The notes beneath the pieces were generated by a model, which saw nothing but the letters and a program-made list of their open reading frames with translations, had not been told where the DNA came from and ran no database searches. The position numbers and the translations under genes were made by a program. From Diogma glabrata (lineage: Eukaryota; Arthropoda; Insecta; Diptera; Cylindrotomidae), in assembly GCA_963693315.1 (NCBI GenBank), contig OY856187.1:49591161-49655160 (forward strand): a DNA stretch of 64,000 nucleotides. The letters are read 5' to 3'. This document shows positions 34,576 through 46,102 of this stretch, one piece after another; positions within the stretch are counted from its first letter, which is position 1, and each line of letters opens with the position of its first letter.

Positions 34576-35678
34576 GTTTTTTCTCAAATTTTCTCAATTC
34601 TCAATTTTTATTAATGCCTCGTTATATATTTCTGGTGAAAAATCGATGTTGGGATCTTAATCAGCAGCCCGAATTCGATGTAGAATGTCCTCACTCATCG
34701 AATCTTTATATTTATCCCGGAGAGCAGAAACCTCAGACGGAAAACATAATATAGCGAATAGTTGACGAATTTCATGAGAAAAGGAACTCAGTCTTAAATC
34801 TGCAAGTGTGATATCTCAATGGTTATCATCTTCGGGTGAATTTAATTCGCGACACGCATCAAAGTACGTGTCGTACAAAATACCAGTGAATGTTCGCTAA
34901 CATTTAAACCTGTACAAGACGCATAAAGCCTATAGTACGAATAGAAAAATTAACAAAAACATTTTGCCGGAATTGACGAACCGGAAATGGGAATTCAGAA
35001 CTTTAACAAATCATGCTTTAATATATAAACATATTTACCAAGCTTCGTCAAAAACCATTATCACAAACTGATGTTATTGAAGTTTTAAGCAAACAGATGC
35101 TCAAAAGATCCCCACGTCTTATCCAAATATCGCCCTTATAAAAATATCGTCCTTCCAATCTCCATTCAATTAGGTTATCAGGTACAAATTTTATAGACCT
35201 TTAAAAAACAGGTGCTTTGAAGACCCACAGAACCTCTAACACTTTGTCCAATGTACCCAAAACCTTATAAAATCTTTCTCAAATCTTTTACATTATTTTC
35301 AACGTTTCATGAAAATCAATTTGTAACTGTAGACTATAATAGAGATAAACGCTTTAAAAAAATTAAAAAAAAATATTTTTGCCGGAAGTGAAAAACCAGA
35401 AGAACCAACGCAGAAATATTGAAAACAGCACCAAAACCTTATAAACCAAGTCTCAATTCTGAGAGAAAATTTTTCTGAGAGAAAATGAAAAATGATCTCA
35501 AATTGCGAAATGCAAGTGAATTCCAAAAGGTATTTTGAGGTTAATCACTCATAAAATCTTCCCAAGTAAATATTCCTCTAATAGTGTCTATATATGGAAC
35601 CACGTATGGCAATAAATTGACCGTGTGTTAGATATAAGTTTCTTACTTATTGGCAACAATTAATAATGTGTTATATTA
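34576..35678. other. Intergenic DNA, nothing recognised
   Basis: Mixed-composition DNA with no open frame that resembles a known family. It precedes the 3' LTR of the gypsy element. Confidence 0.45.
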
Positions 35679-35737
35679 TGTTGCTTTTCTATCAGTAATA
35701 TAATTATTGAAACAATTTAATTAAAACACTTCTAGTT
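35679..35737 (-). repeat. 3' LTR of gypsy element, first part
   Basis: TGTTGCTTTT followed by ATCAGTAATATAATTATTGA matches the right LTR at 42236. The match stops at CTTCTAGT, where the ACTTCGGT element enters, and resumes at 37243. On the element's own strand this is the LTR terminus ending AAAAGCAACA. Confidence 0.8.
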
Positions 35738-37210
35738 ACTTCGGTTTTGGAAAAACCTAAGTATTACATTCATGAGCCAAAAGTGAAATTTTTCCCCCCA
35801 CTTTTTTGGCATTTCTCGAAGTTTTAAGACCTACTGATTCTAAAAAAGCAAAAAATAATGTATGCCTATCTGCCAGCCGTCCATCACAACCGACGAAATC
35901 TCAAAAACTACTAGACAGATTTCAAATAAATTTTTTTTCTAAAAATAGGTATATTCAATGGGAAGAGCCAAAAGGACGATGTGTTCGATAACTGTACCAA
36001 AAGTGTGTCGAAAAAATCGTCAAGTGTGTCAAAACAAGGAAATTTGCATATTTTTTGCTTAAAAAACGTTCATTTTAAGTGATTACGAATAGAAACATTC
36101 AATTTGAAGAAAGTTTGATGGTCGGGATTGGTATGTGAGACCAAAAACTAGATTATTGCATTATAAGTTTGTCAAAAAAATGTTGTCAAGTGTGTCAAAA
36201 GAAAGATTTTTGTTTATTGTTTTACCCAATTTTTTGGATAAAAATAAAATTAATTATTTGTATTTGAATTTTATTATTATTATAGAGAGCTGTGGCATTG
36301 TTTGTCAAAAAAATAATGTCAAGTGTGTCAAAAGAATGATTTTCATTTATTTTTTTAGAAAAAAATAAGTTATTTGTATGAAATGAAAATGATATTATTA
36401 TTATTGAGAATTTTATTGTATTATAAGTTTGTGAAAAAAATATTGTCAAGTGTGTCAAAAAAATAATTTCATTTAACTTTGTAGCCAATTTTTTGGAAAA
36501 TAAAATTAGCTGTTGTATGACGTAAATGTGACATGGAAATTTTTGAATTTGTTATAGTTTTTTAAATATTTTTTTAATATATTTAGAATTTTGAAAAATT
36601 TTAAATTTTTGATTTTATTACAATTTTTGGAATTTTGAAAAAAGCTTGAATTTTTGAATTTTTAAGAGTTTTTGGAATATTATTAGGATTTAGAAAAAGT
36701 TTAAATATTTGATTTTATTCTAATTTTTGGAATATTTTTGGAATTTTGAAAAAAGTTTCAATTCATAATTTTGTTATAATTTTTGCAATATTTTCAGAAT
36801 TTTTGAAAAAAGTTTAATATTTGATTTTGTAATAATTTTTGGTATATTTTTAGAATTTTGAAAAAAGTTTGATTTTATTTAATTTTACAATATTTTTGGA
36901 ATTTTGAAAGAAATATGAATTTGTGATTTTGTAATATTTTCTCGAAACGCTAAATGGAGAGGTTTTTGAATAGTTTGCCGATTGTATCGTCTTTTCACTA
37001 AATTATGTTAATTTATGATCTGTTAAGATTTTCCGGTAACGTATTGATGTTTCGTGTTAGTTTTGTAATAAATTTAAACAGAAATAAAAAATACATGCAC
37101 TTTAACAAAGAGTTATGTTTGATATACATCGCTGCCCAAAACTAAAAACAATGTCCACGTAAAAGTTTTATGCAGAAAACTATATCAAAATCCTTAACCA
37201 AAACCGAAGT
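35738..37210 (+). mobile_element. ACTTCGGT-family element, copy 2, inserted in LTR
   Basis: Ends are the inverted repeats ACTTCGGTTTTGG (35738) and CCAAAACCGAAGT (37198-37210). The order matches 33571-34330: the GCCAAAAGTGAAAT head, a CTATCTGCCAGCCGTCC stretch, ~125-bp units each with GTCAAGTGTGTCAAAA (36005, 36184, 36316, 36442), then ~60-bp units of AATTTTGAAAAAAGTTTGAA type to about 36950, then GTTAATTTATGATCTGTTA. No transposase is encoded. About 32 bp (37211-37242) between its right TIR and the resuming LTR are unexplained. Confidence 0.75.
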
Positions 37211-37242
37211 CTTGATATCTTAGAGCTTGAGATTTCAGCCCC

Positions 37243-37386
37243 TCCATATTTTATTATATGCATTGATTTATTCTCTTTATGTGATTCTGATACAAGATAT
37301 ATATATGAATGAAGTTGGTGATGATTGACATGGTTATAAGTTGACATTTTTATAAGTAGAACAGGGTTGTACTAAACCCAATAACA
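37243..37386 (-). repeat. 3' LTR of gypsy element, second part
   Basis: TTATTATATGCATTGATTTA, then AATGAAGTTGGTGATGATTG and TAAGTAGAACAGGGT, match the right LTR at 42283-42394. It ends CCCAATAACA, giving TGTTATTGGG as the LTR start on the minus strand. Confidence 0.8.
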
Positions 37387-37769
37387 TCCCCTTTTCTTTA
37401 TTTAATGTTTGCTACATTTCGTAATTTTTAAAACGGACATGTGGATTAGTGTTCCGCTTTGGACGTGTGGTGGTTGGAGATCCCAAAATACTTCTCGGCG
37501 TATCCAATCGTACTATAGGAACATCATTTGAACTTTGCGCAGCTCAATTTCTAGCTGTTTCGTTTGTAATGAGCTTCCTAGTAAATTCGTTGACGATGGG
37601 TTATCCTTCTCTGTTGGCTTAATATGAACTCGGTTTCGTCGGTCTGTATTCATTCTAGATTTAATAATGAAAGAATTCGGCTTAATTTCATCTCGAATTT
37701 CAGCTTTCTTCCATACTGAAGAGTGTGGGTACCATGGCTTTGTCGCCAGTTTTCAGTTGTAGTAACCTT

Positions 37770-38500
37770 TTAGTTTTTCAGTCGTAATATCGTTTTGCTT
37801 TGTCGTTCGATTTCAATTCTTGTTGGTACTTGTTGTGGAACATTTGGAATTATTTTTTCTTGTTCGTTGTGTTCGTTTTGAAAATATCTCTGCACAGGGC
37901 TGTAATTCACTTTGTTTGGTATATTTTTCCATAGCAGTAAATTTCGATAAAAATCTTTACCATTTTCAACGCTTTTGCTTATCAATCGTTTCGCAATTTT
38001 AACTCCTGCCTCCGTCTTGCCATTTCCTTGTTGGTGGTGTGATGTTACGTGTGAAAATTCCCAATCTTTAGCAAACTGCCCGAATTCTTTTGACACAAAA
38101 TTTGTACCATTGTCAGTCACCAACACATTTCGTACTCCATATCGACTAAAGTTCCGCTTGCATATGTTAATAATGCTTTTCGTAGTCATGTTATCTAATT
38201 CATCGTTTTCAAAATAGTCGGAGTAATGGTTCACAGTTATCAAAAATTTTCGATGTCATTGGTTTTTAGTTCAAAAACGTCAAGGCTAACTCTTTCAAAT
38301 GGAGTTTGGGGAATTTCGTATGTATGCGTTGGTGGATTTGATTGCTTTGGTGAATATTTAAGACAAACATCGCATTTTGCTCTCTTTCCCGAAGGTGATT
38401 ATTTATATTCGGCCAGTATACTACATCTCCTGCTGTATTCATAGAATACTCAATGCCTTGATGATTCATATGAAGTATGTTGAGTATATCCCTACGCAAT
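37770..38500 (-). pseudogene. Gypsy integrase (zinc-binding and catalytic core)
   Basis: Minus strand. The H2C2 zinc-binding part lies at 38266-38499 (ILHMNHQGIE, VVYWPNINNHL). The core lies at 37770-38243 with VLVTDNGTNFVSKEF and HVTSHHQQGNGKTEAGVKIA, giving the second D and the E of the D,D-35-E triad. NYSPVQRYF follows as the usual C-terminal GxSPxQ...F segment. A frameshift near 38260 separates the two frames, so the first catalytic D is in a disturbed region. It would insert the cDNA if intact; it is not. Confidence 0.8.
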
Positions 38501-39195
38501 TCTGGTGGTATAACTTATAAGTGTTCGATCGTTTTTTAGCATAATTTCATCATTTGTGGTCAAATCCTCTTTAACACTCCAATATTGTTTTAGATTCAGT
38601 GGAAACTTTTTGTAATCTCGAGGCCATCCGTTCAAAATAAATGCTTTCAGCTCCTGCATTTGCTGATTCGATTTCGTCGCATCTTGAATTTTGGAAGGTG
38701 TCACATCACTTACTCTCTTATTTTCGAATTCGACACTTTGGATTTCAGTAAAAATTCGATCTTCTTTTTGGTAAATTGGAATTACTTCAAAATGTTTCTG
38801 TCTGTCCGTGCTGTTTTGGACTGGTGCTCTTGATAAAAGGTCTGCAATGTGCATTTCAGTGCCTTTAACATATTTCAATGTGATATTGTATCTTTGTAGG
38901 TACATCAACATTGTTTGAAGTCTTTTCGGCGTTTCAGACAGTTGACGTCTGTTCATTACATTTACCAGTGGAAGATGGTCGGTTTCAACGGTTACATCGC
39001 TTTTTCCGCATATATATATTGATCAAATCGTGTACAGGCAAAGAGTATCGCGAGCAGCTCTTTCTCGATTTGTGCGTAATTTTTCTGTGAAGACGTTAAA
39101 GTTTTGGATGCGCAAATTACTTATTTTGCATCAATGCTGCTCCCATTGCATAAGACGAAGAGTCTGTTTGAATAAAATCTGTAAATTTGTATGCT
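38492..39195 (-). pseudogene. Gypsy RNase H and linker
   Basis: Minus strand. DFIQTDSSSYAMGAALMQ (about 39120-39175) is the start of the RNase H domain with its catalytic D. After a stop and frame change come YAQIEKELLAILFAC and VETDHLPLVNVMNR, then KYVKGTEMHIADLLSRAP (about 38820-38880), the usual G..N..AD.LSR ending. The 154-codon open frame at 38492-38956 covers the last part and the linker to integrase. Confidence 0.8.
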
Positions 39196-39830
39196 AGTTT
39201 TCTCAGGAGTTCAGCTTTCGATGACAGCGAAATCTATATTTCCCAACCGGCGTGTACGAGGTGGTAAGCTTGCTGCTTTCATCATCGAGTTGGAGTTGCG
39301 AGAATTCTTTTTTCGCATCGAGTGTTGTGAAAACTTTCGCATTTTTTAACTTTGGCAATATTTCATCTAACGATGTCATGCATTGTTTATGACTTTTAAA
39401 TGCAACGTTGACATGGTTTGGATCGATACAAACTCGTTACTTGCCATTCGGTTTTCGTTTGACAATGATATTGCTGACCCAGTCGAAGTGACCCTCTTCT
39501 TTTACAATGATCCCATCTTTTTCCATTTTTTGTTAACTCACCTTTAAGGTCGTCTTTTATTGCAGCGGCTATTCGTCTCGGTTTTTGCATCACGGGCTTT
39601 ATGCTGTGATCGATTTTCAATGAGATTTTATTTTCGAGACAACCAAATCCATTAAAAATATGTCGGTGTTTTCTAAAATTTCTTTTGCTTGTTCAACACC
39701 CGAGATTGTATCGAGCTCGTTATTCTTAAACCAATAATGTATACTTATCTCCCCCAGTGTGTCGATGTATCGGTTGCCAAAATTTTAAAGCTTGACATTC
39801 GATTTGCAGATAGCTGGGTTGTTATCATCT
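39196..39830 (-). pseudogene. Gypsy reverse transcriptase, catalytic core deleted
   Basis: Minus strand. LKIDHSIKPVMQKPRRI (about 39570-39630) is the RT entry. It is followed in shifting frames by KPNGK.RVCIDPNHVN and FTTLDAKKEFSQLQLD, then SYTPVGKYRF (about 39230-39262). The expected next segment (MPFGL...A, YxDD) is absent. Within about 30 bp the sequence is already at SKAELLRKLAYKFTDFIQTDSS of the RNase H region. Roughly 130-150 codons including the YxDD box are therefore deleted. Upstream, CTIVDDNNPAICKSNVKL continues the protease-RT linker. Confidence 0.75.
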
Positions 39831-39894
39831 ACAATGGTACATATGTTTGAACTAATTTATAAAAAACTAAAGGGTCCCTTTGTTTCGGACGCCA

Positions 39895-41068
39895 TGTTAA
39901 CTGATTTGGACTTTTATACGAATAATTATATTACATTACACCGGAAAAACTCACAAAATATATGAAAACTGAATCGACGACAAACTAATTTATACTTGCA
40001 AATCTCTTATCACAATTACTTTGAAATTGCAAAGATACTTATTAATTAGCTAACAAATAAAATCATTTAGTTTTACAAAAACAAATCACAAAAATTATAC
40101 AAATTATACAAAATTCAAAAAGCTTACATTATTTAATGTTAAATGTGATCAGGCCAGAAATCCATTAAGATGGTTAGCATCTTCATCTGGTTTTGCTAGA
40201 TTCCGATGTTTTAATAAACTCTTTCAAATTTTCGTTACTTATGTGCACTTCTCCTAAATACATACATTGAATTATGGCCTTAAATATATTACATATCCAA
40301 CACCATACATAAAAAATACTGAATGTGAACCATTTGCCATTAACAGTTCTTTGAAATAAGGACAACGAGATCTTCGTTTTCCGTAATCTTTTAAATTGAT
40401 TATTTATGTTTGATTGAAAGTTACTCCATTTAAGGTAAAAAAAATTCGTCGTCCACCATGGTTTGATTTATTATTTGTATTTATTATTTTTGTAAAGTAA
40501 TTAATCAATGTCAGAATTGAGAAGAAAACATTAATGCAGAACTTTTTCTTTTTATTCACTGTGCTTAACTTAATAATATTTCACAATAAAGCACGATTAT
40601 AATGTTATAAAAATTGTTATTTAAATAAATAGTATGTAATATTATTAAATGACTTTTTATTGAATTTTTTGTAAACAAAAAAGAAATAATGACAATGATT
40701 AAACTGATCCATCTGTTTTAATTTTTATTAATTTACTCAACACTTAACATTTTAAACTAATTTTATATACTGATTTTAAATTGATTAACTGATTTTTCCG
40801 ATCAAACAAATTTGATCGCTTATATACACAGTCTTCCAGATCTTCTGTTTCATTTTCCATCATGTAACAGCAATTTCCACTAATACAACCAATCATTTAT
40901 ACAAAACTTGTATTTTTAATTAAAATTGAGTTTATTTAAATCATCAAAAAAATGTTTAATTGTACAGTGGTACGAATAAATGTCTACGTTTATTACAATT
41001 AATAAAATTATTATTGAATTTGAAAACTATTATTTTAGAGTAAAAATTGAAAATAGTCCGTCGTTACA
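39895..41068 (-). mobile_element. Foreign LTR (about 1.17 kb) plus primer-binding site, nested in gypsy pol
   Basis: On the minus strand it begins TGTAACGACGGACT and ends CAGTTAACA. Immediately after (39867-39894) comes TGGCGTCCGAAACAAAGGG, which has the form of a tRNA primer-binding site. This is the 5' LTR and leader of a different LTR retrotransposon. It splits the gypsy frame between GYNNM of the protease and CTIVDDNN of the linker; both sides otherwise read on. AACA flanks on both sides are compatible with a short target duplication. The rest of the inserted element is absent. The 60-codon frame inside (40183-40365) is spurious. Confidence 0.6.
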
Positions 41069-41310
41069 TGTTGTTATAGCCCACAACATTATAAGTCGCT
41101 CCTGTGTCCAGCATGCATTTGATTGATTTATTTCCTCTTGTCAATTGGAAATCTATATCTGCTGTGATCAGTTTGTCTCTTCTTGAATTGATGTTCAGGA
41201 CTAATTCTTCGTTATAATAGACTGCTACTTCAGCAATCGTTTTGACATATCGTTTCTGCTTTTGTGGTATCCGGCGTGGGTAACAAACTTCAACAAAATG
41301 ATCGTAATTT
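41069..41310 (-). pseudogene. Gypsy protease
   Basis: Minus strand. KCMLDTGATYNVVGYNN (about 41078-41128) contains the aspartic protease DTGA active site. It follows DIDFQLTRGNKS and the gag zinc-knuckle region in one reading. The frame is cut short by the foreign LTR at 41068. Confidence 0.8.
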
Positions 41311-42141
41311 CCACAGTTTTCACAAATTTTCCCGTTCGCTGGGCACAGCGTGGCGTCTTTTAAATGAGACTTCCCACAGTATTTGCAATTACTGGGAATT
41401 CCGTACTTCTCTGTTCTTGATTTTTGAGTTTTTGCGGTAACCAGTAAAATGGTTTCGACTTTTACTTCAGTTTTGTCGTTGCATTTTGTTTACTTTCTTC
41501 GTATCCGGATGATTTAACAACTGGCTTTGAAATGACTGAGAACTGTTTTTCAGTCAATTTCTTCGCTTTACATTTTGGCGATGGCATCGTTTAATGTAAT
41601 TTTCTGATCGAGCCATAGTAGTTCTCGAAGATGTATGTGTTTAACTGAACAAATAATTTTGTCGAGAAGCAGATCATCCGTCATCGTTTCATACTGACAA
41701 TTGTTTATCAGTCCTCTCAAACGATGAAAATTCAAAATACTCGTCGTACGTTTCATAATCGCTTTGCCTAGCAAGGTTGAACAACTGTCGATGATATCTC
41801 TTGTTTACAACTGGAGTCAAATTTTTCTCAATTTCTGCGAGTAAAAAGGTGGTGCTTTGCTTTTTGTCATCCAGAATTTTTCAATTCTGATAAAGCTTCA
41901 AACATTCATCTCCAAAAAACGTCAGTAACGTCGAAATCTGAATCTCACTTGACTGCGCAGTAAGATTAGTTGCAATACAGTATTGCCGAAACTGCAATTT
42001 GAAAAAGTTGAAGTTTTCTAGAATATAACCAGTTCGAATTTCAATAGGCTTTGGAACTGGGATGTTGACTGGATTTGCATTGTTTTTTCCGGTATTGAGA
42101 ACTTTGGTCATCACATCGATTAATTCTTGGATTGTCGCCAT
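41310..42141 (-). pseudogene. Gypsy gag polyprotein with zinc knuckle
   Basis: Minus strand. Starts MATIQELIDVMTKVL at 42141, about 80 bp inside the primer-binding site. It continues through RTGYILENFNFFKLQFRQY (capsid-type start), stops at 41878, and resumes in other frames (41568-41774: LRGLINNCQYETMTDDLLLD and HLRELLW). A nucleocapsid region follows near 41315-41395: CKYCGKSHLKDATLCPANG then CENCGNYDHFVEVC, two cysteine/histidine knuckles (C-x2-C-x3-H-type). Several frameshifts; not functional. Confidence 0.75.
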
Positions 42142-42218
42142 TCTCGATTTTTTTCTTTTTCCGATTTTCTGCTATTTTTTTTATAAAATTTATTTTCGCG
42201 CGTGTTTTCGACTACTCT

Positions 42219-42235
42219 GACACCATGTTGCTTTT
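42219..42235 (-). other. Primer-binding site of the gypsy element
   Basis: TGGTGTCAGAGTAGTCG on the minus strand begins directly after the LTR terminal CA, as expected for pairing with the CCA-terminated 3' end of a host tRNA. Which tRNA is not determined. Confidence 0.7.
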
Positions 42236-42408
42236 TGATCAGTAATATAATTATTGAAACAATCTAATTAAAACACTTCTAGTTTATTATATGCATGGAT
42301 TTATTCCCTTGATGTGATTCTTATATATATATATGAATGAAGTTGGTGATGATTGACATCGTTATAAGTTGACATTTTTATAAGTAGAACAGGGTAAGCC
42401 CTATAGCA
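42236..42408 (-). repeat. 5' LTR of gypsy element
   Basis: Matches the interrupted left LTR from TGTTGCTTTT to AGTAGAACAGGGT with a few substitutions and an 8-bp gap near 42312 (GATTCTTATATATA). Beyond AGGGT it diverges (AAGCCCTATAGCA versus TGTACTAAACCCAATAACA), so the outer edge is approximate. LTR divergence of several percent indicates an old insertion. Confidence 0.8.
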
Positions 42409-43320
42409 TAATGACTCTTCACTCGTGACTTAGAATGTTGACTAAAATAGAAATATTTCTCATCTTATGAATTCACATATAGTAATCTCTAGAAATTTAA
42501 AACAAAAACTTTCAAAACAAATATAACATATTATTGTTATATAGCACATAAAAGACACGAAAGTAGTCGACATTTTTCAAATGGTTTTTTATAAATTTCA
42601 CATAACTCGGTCTACGCCGTCAGGCTATTACCAATCCGCTTGCTCTCCAAATTTTTGCAAACAAAAATTTCGAATTATCAACGCCCTTTAGCACTTAGTA
42701 CCGATAATTACCCTAGGCGGAATTATCACGAATATTTTATTTTTTTCTATATATTAATATGAATTAATATAGAATTGTAAATTAATAAATGGCTTAAAAT
42801 TTTTAGATAAAAGAATTGTTTCAATTATTTAGGTATGTTGACAAAACATTTTCTAAACGAATTTCCTTCGACTGGTGATAAATTCTCATAATTGAGTGGA
42901 AAATTATTTTGAATTGAGAAATTACAACTGAAAATTTTTTGCCTTAGTTTTATTTTAATTTAACAGAATGAAATTCTCTAAAATATAATGACATCATTCA
43001 ATTTCACCAATAACATTTGAATTATACTAATAAGAAATAGTTATACGTCTGGCCTACTGGGATATTAAAAATTATCGAATATTTTTTGAAATAATTAACT
43101 GATATCACAGTAGGCCAACGTATAATTCATAACAAATATATAAATAAATGAAAAATGGCAAAAAATTTTCTAAACGAATTCCCCTCGTTCGTTGACGGCT
43201 TGCGGCCTCGTGCTTTTATCAATATGCTTGCTTTCGAAATTTTTGGCAAAAAATTATTTCGAATTATGACCGCCCTTGGGAAATTACAACTGAAAATGTT
43301 TGTGATATTTTGCTGTTATT
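42409..43320. repeat. Degenerate duplicated block and small inverted repeat
   Basis: The TTTTCTAAACGAATTTCC / TTTTCTAAACGAATTCCC phrase occurs at 42850 and 43163. CCGTCAGGCT..., GCTTGCTCTCCAAATTTTTG and TTTCGAATTATCAACGCCCTT (about 42615-42690) resemble 43190-43275. TGGCCTACTGGGAT (43052) and ATCACAGTAGGCCA (43104-43117) form a short inverted repeat. Remnants of an unidentified nonautonomous element; no gene. Confidence 0.5.
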
Positions 43321-45250
43321 TCTCATCTCTCTCTTATTTCACGAGCACCTTTTAGAGAGGAAATATTATGCAGGTTATCAGAGAGCGCTAAATGGTATAG
43401 GAGGGTTTTTCTGATCATCAACCAGGAAATATTTTGATTAAAAAATGCGATGTAAACGTTGGATGTATATGACGGATATATATGGATACGATGGAGTTTA
43501 TATGGATGGATACGACGGAGTCGTATCTTCAACTGACTTTATTTAGCAAATTATTATTAGGGACGGAGGATACAACTTGGTTTCTACATCGTTTGAGACG
43601 ATATATATTTATTTTTTTTGTATTAATTATGACATTCAAGTCGTTTCTAGCTTTTGTCATAATATCACTAAATTTAAAGACATAATTCTTTTTCAATCAT
43701 ACAACACGCTCAATATGAGTTTTATCAGACTTACAAGGGTGATCAAAATCAATGAAATAATGATAAAGAAAAACAAAATCATACGTTATAACTTATAGTA
43801 GAATAATTAAACCAATTTTGGTCTAAAAATTTCGCTACACACAATAAAAACCGCAACTAAGTTATTCTTAAAGCAATTAAATAAATTGTAATTTATTTAA
43901 CCAAAAACAAAAATTAAACCATTTAAATATATAGAATAAAAAATTCTCCTTGATAAACCATTTTATTATTATGGCCATATAGAAACACATTAATCTGATC
44001 TCTTTACCCAATTTAACCAACTTGCAAAAACGTTGAATGACGGTCAGACATGTATTTTTATTACTATAGAAATAAGATTTATTCGTTGAACTGAACAAGA
44101 ATAAAATTAATTGTTACAATAATTAAAATTATAATAAAAATAATAAATTTGGTAAGATTTTTAGAATAAAAAATAAATTTATTAAATAACTTGCATTTTG
44201 TTTGTATAAAAAAAACGTTCACATTTAATTTAATATTCAATTCATGATTCTGAATTATTCTAATTAAAGTTTTTTTACATAACAATTTAATACATATAAT
44301 AACAAAAAACAATAATTATGTTCGTTAGATTTAAAATAATGGCATCAAAGTCAACTCGTGCGTCAGATAATAGAATAATAATTATTAATTATATGAACAA
44401 GTAATTTTAACACGTGTATAATTTAAAATGTGATATAGATACTAAACTGAGTGGAACAGGTGGAATACAGGAACACAGAGTTTCTGTTTATTTTTAAACT
44501 CCAGCATACATTGGGTTTAATCAATTTTAATCTTTATCAACAAAACAAACCACCAACAACAGACACAAATAAACGGAATACAGTAATTTTAAAAAAAAAA
44601 GTCGAAAATATTATTCTTACATGACAAATATAATTTGTAGAAAATCTATTTGATAAATTATAAAACATAAACAACAAAATAAGAAAATTGAATTAATTTT
44701 TCATATGTTTTCTTTCATCACAATAGTAAATAATTGAAGGTTTTAACATATCAAAACAACAAAAATTATATGTAAAATAGTGTTGACGTCAACACAACAA
44801 TGTATCAAAAATATTCTATATTTTAAGCGAAAGTTATTATTAGTAAGTAGTTTTTTGAAAAAAGAATTATTTGACATGAAGAAAACAAACAATCCACCTG
44901 GTTGAGTGATTTTTAATGTTTTGGTTATTAAATCAATTTTGTTTTATTTATTCGTGCAAAACTTGTCTGTCATTGTTGTCTTAATAATATTACCGAATTA
45001 CCTATATGCAAATGGAATAGATAGATACTTAAATAATATTCAACGAGTTTGAAAGTTTTGGAGCGAGAGCTTTAGTGTGCAAACTGCACATTCTAACGAG
45101 TATTCTTGAAATTATTAAGGACTGAGAAGGATGCGAAAAAAATGTGAAAAATAATATACGTGAGCTACTTTCTGTATAAAAATTTGATAAAAGCGAAAAT
45201 AATTTGTTTAAAAAAAAAATTAAAGACGATCTATATATGTAGAAAAAAGA
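43321..45250. other. AT-rich intergenic DNA, nothing recognised
   Basis: Several short open frames (for example 43877-44312 minus) are AT-biased with no motif. A short GATGGATACGA repeat occurs at 43475-43520. Confidence 0.5.
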
Positions 45251-45254
45251 TTTT

Positions 45255-45780
45255 TAGGGTTACGTACTTTAAAAAAGTAAAAGCGGTACCCTATTGGTGA
45301 GACTTCGGTGTCGGTCAGAATTTCTACATAATCGATTTACTCACAAACTATAAGTGTTATCAAGCTGAAATTTTTTACAGTTTTGAAATGTGTTTGCCCA
45401 CGCCTATTGATAACAAAAAAATCAAATATTTGTTTTCATCTATATTTTATGAACATGGATAAGAAGATAGTAAAATAAAAGTTTTTTTTAAGGAATCGAG
45501 TTTGGTTTAGAAAAATCGGAAAAGATCAACATAATTTTTAAAAAATTTTGACGATTTTTCGACTGCTTGGTTTTTTAGATACCAAAAACGAGCGTCTTTT
45601 ATTGTCCCCTCCCCCCCCCGCCTCCCTCTTAACTTCGAACATTACACCAAAAAAAATTTGAAAAATTCATGGTTATGGACATTGTTGTTAAGATTGAACG
45701 AAAACTATAGCGGTCGGCTCATCATTGAGAGTGAAAATTTTGAAAAAAAATTATTTTTGACTATCATATGAAAGGTTCTA
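45255..45780. repeat. Dispersed repeat related to 29.0-29.8 kb
   Basis: TTAGGGTTACGTACTTT, ACCCTATTGGTGAGACTTCGG and a CCCTCCCCCCCCCGCCTCCCTC tract, followed by AACTTCGAACATTACACC and AATTTGAAAAATTC, parallel the order at about 29000-29360 (TTAGGGTTCCGTTTTTTATAA, AACCCTATTGATGGGAG, the C-rich tract, TTTCGACATTAAT). Same repeat family, more diverged; noncoding. Confidence 0.55.
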
Positions 45781-46102
45781 GTTTTAATTTCTTGTTTTAA
45801 TTAAATACTTTTAATTTATTTCTTTTTTATTGATTACCTTTTTGTTTCACTTTCAGTTTTGTTTTGAACGAGTTGCAAATTTTTACAATAATTTTACAAT
45901 AATTCTACAATAATTTTTTACGTTACATATTCTCTTTTGTAAAGAGAAAGTGTGTATAATTAAGCAATCTTGAGATTTAGTTAGGAGACAACTGCAGCTA
46001 ATTATAATATTAAATTTAAGGTTTGCATTTATGATTAAATAAATATAAACAAGTTACAATAAATATTAAATCTAGTACTACAGTTTTGTAAGTTAATTTA
46101 AA
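45781..46102. other. AT-rich spacer
   Basis: Contains three tandem ACAATAATT(C/T)TAC-like copies at 45885-45915; nothing else. Confidence 0.5.

Larger units (their letters stand above)
35679..42408 (-). mobile_element. Ty3/gypsy LTR retrotransposon, minus strand, nested and degenerate
   Basis: LTRs of about 170-200 bp lie at both ends. Gag, protease, RT, RNase H and integrase remnants follow in gypsy order on the minus strand. The primer-binding site starts TGGTGTCAGAG immediately inside the right (5') LTR (42219-42235). The polypurine tract AAAGAAAAGGGGA borders the left (3') LTR at 37387-37399. Two later insertions interrupt it: the ACTTCGGT element in the 3' LTR and a foreign LTR between protease and RT. 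Many stops and frameshifts and a deleted RT core make it inactive. Integrase following RNase H separates it from Ty1/copia. Confidence 0.85.

Noticed and set aside
36005..36460. Regularly spaced GTCAAGTGTGTCAAAA, CRISPR-like spacing
   Set aside because: The intervening sequences are also related to each other and the genome is eukaryotic; these are tandem repeat units of a transposon.
43877..44312. Two overlapping minus-strand frames resembling membrane proteins
   Set aside because: Phe/Ile/Lys-rich composition is what AT-rich noncoding DNA encodes; no conserved motif.
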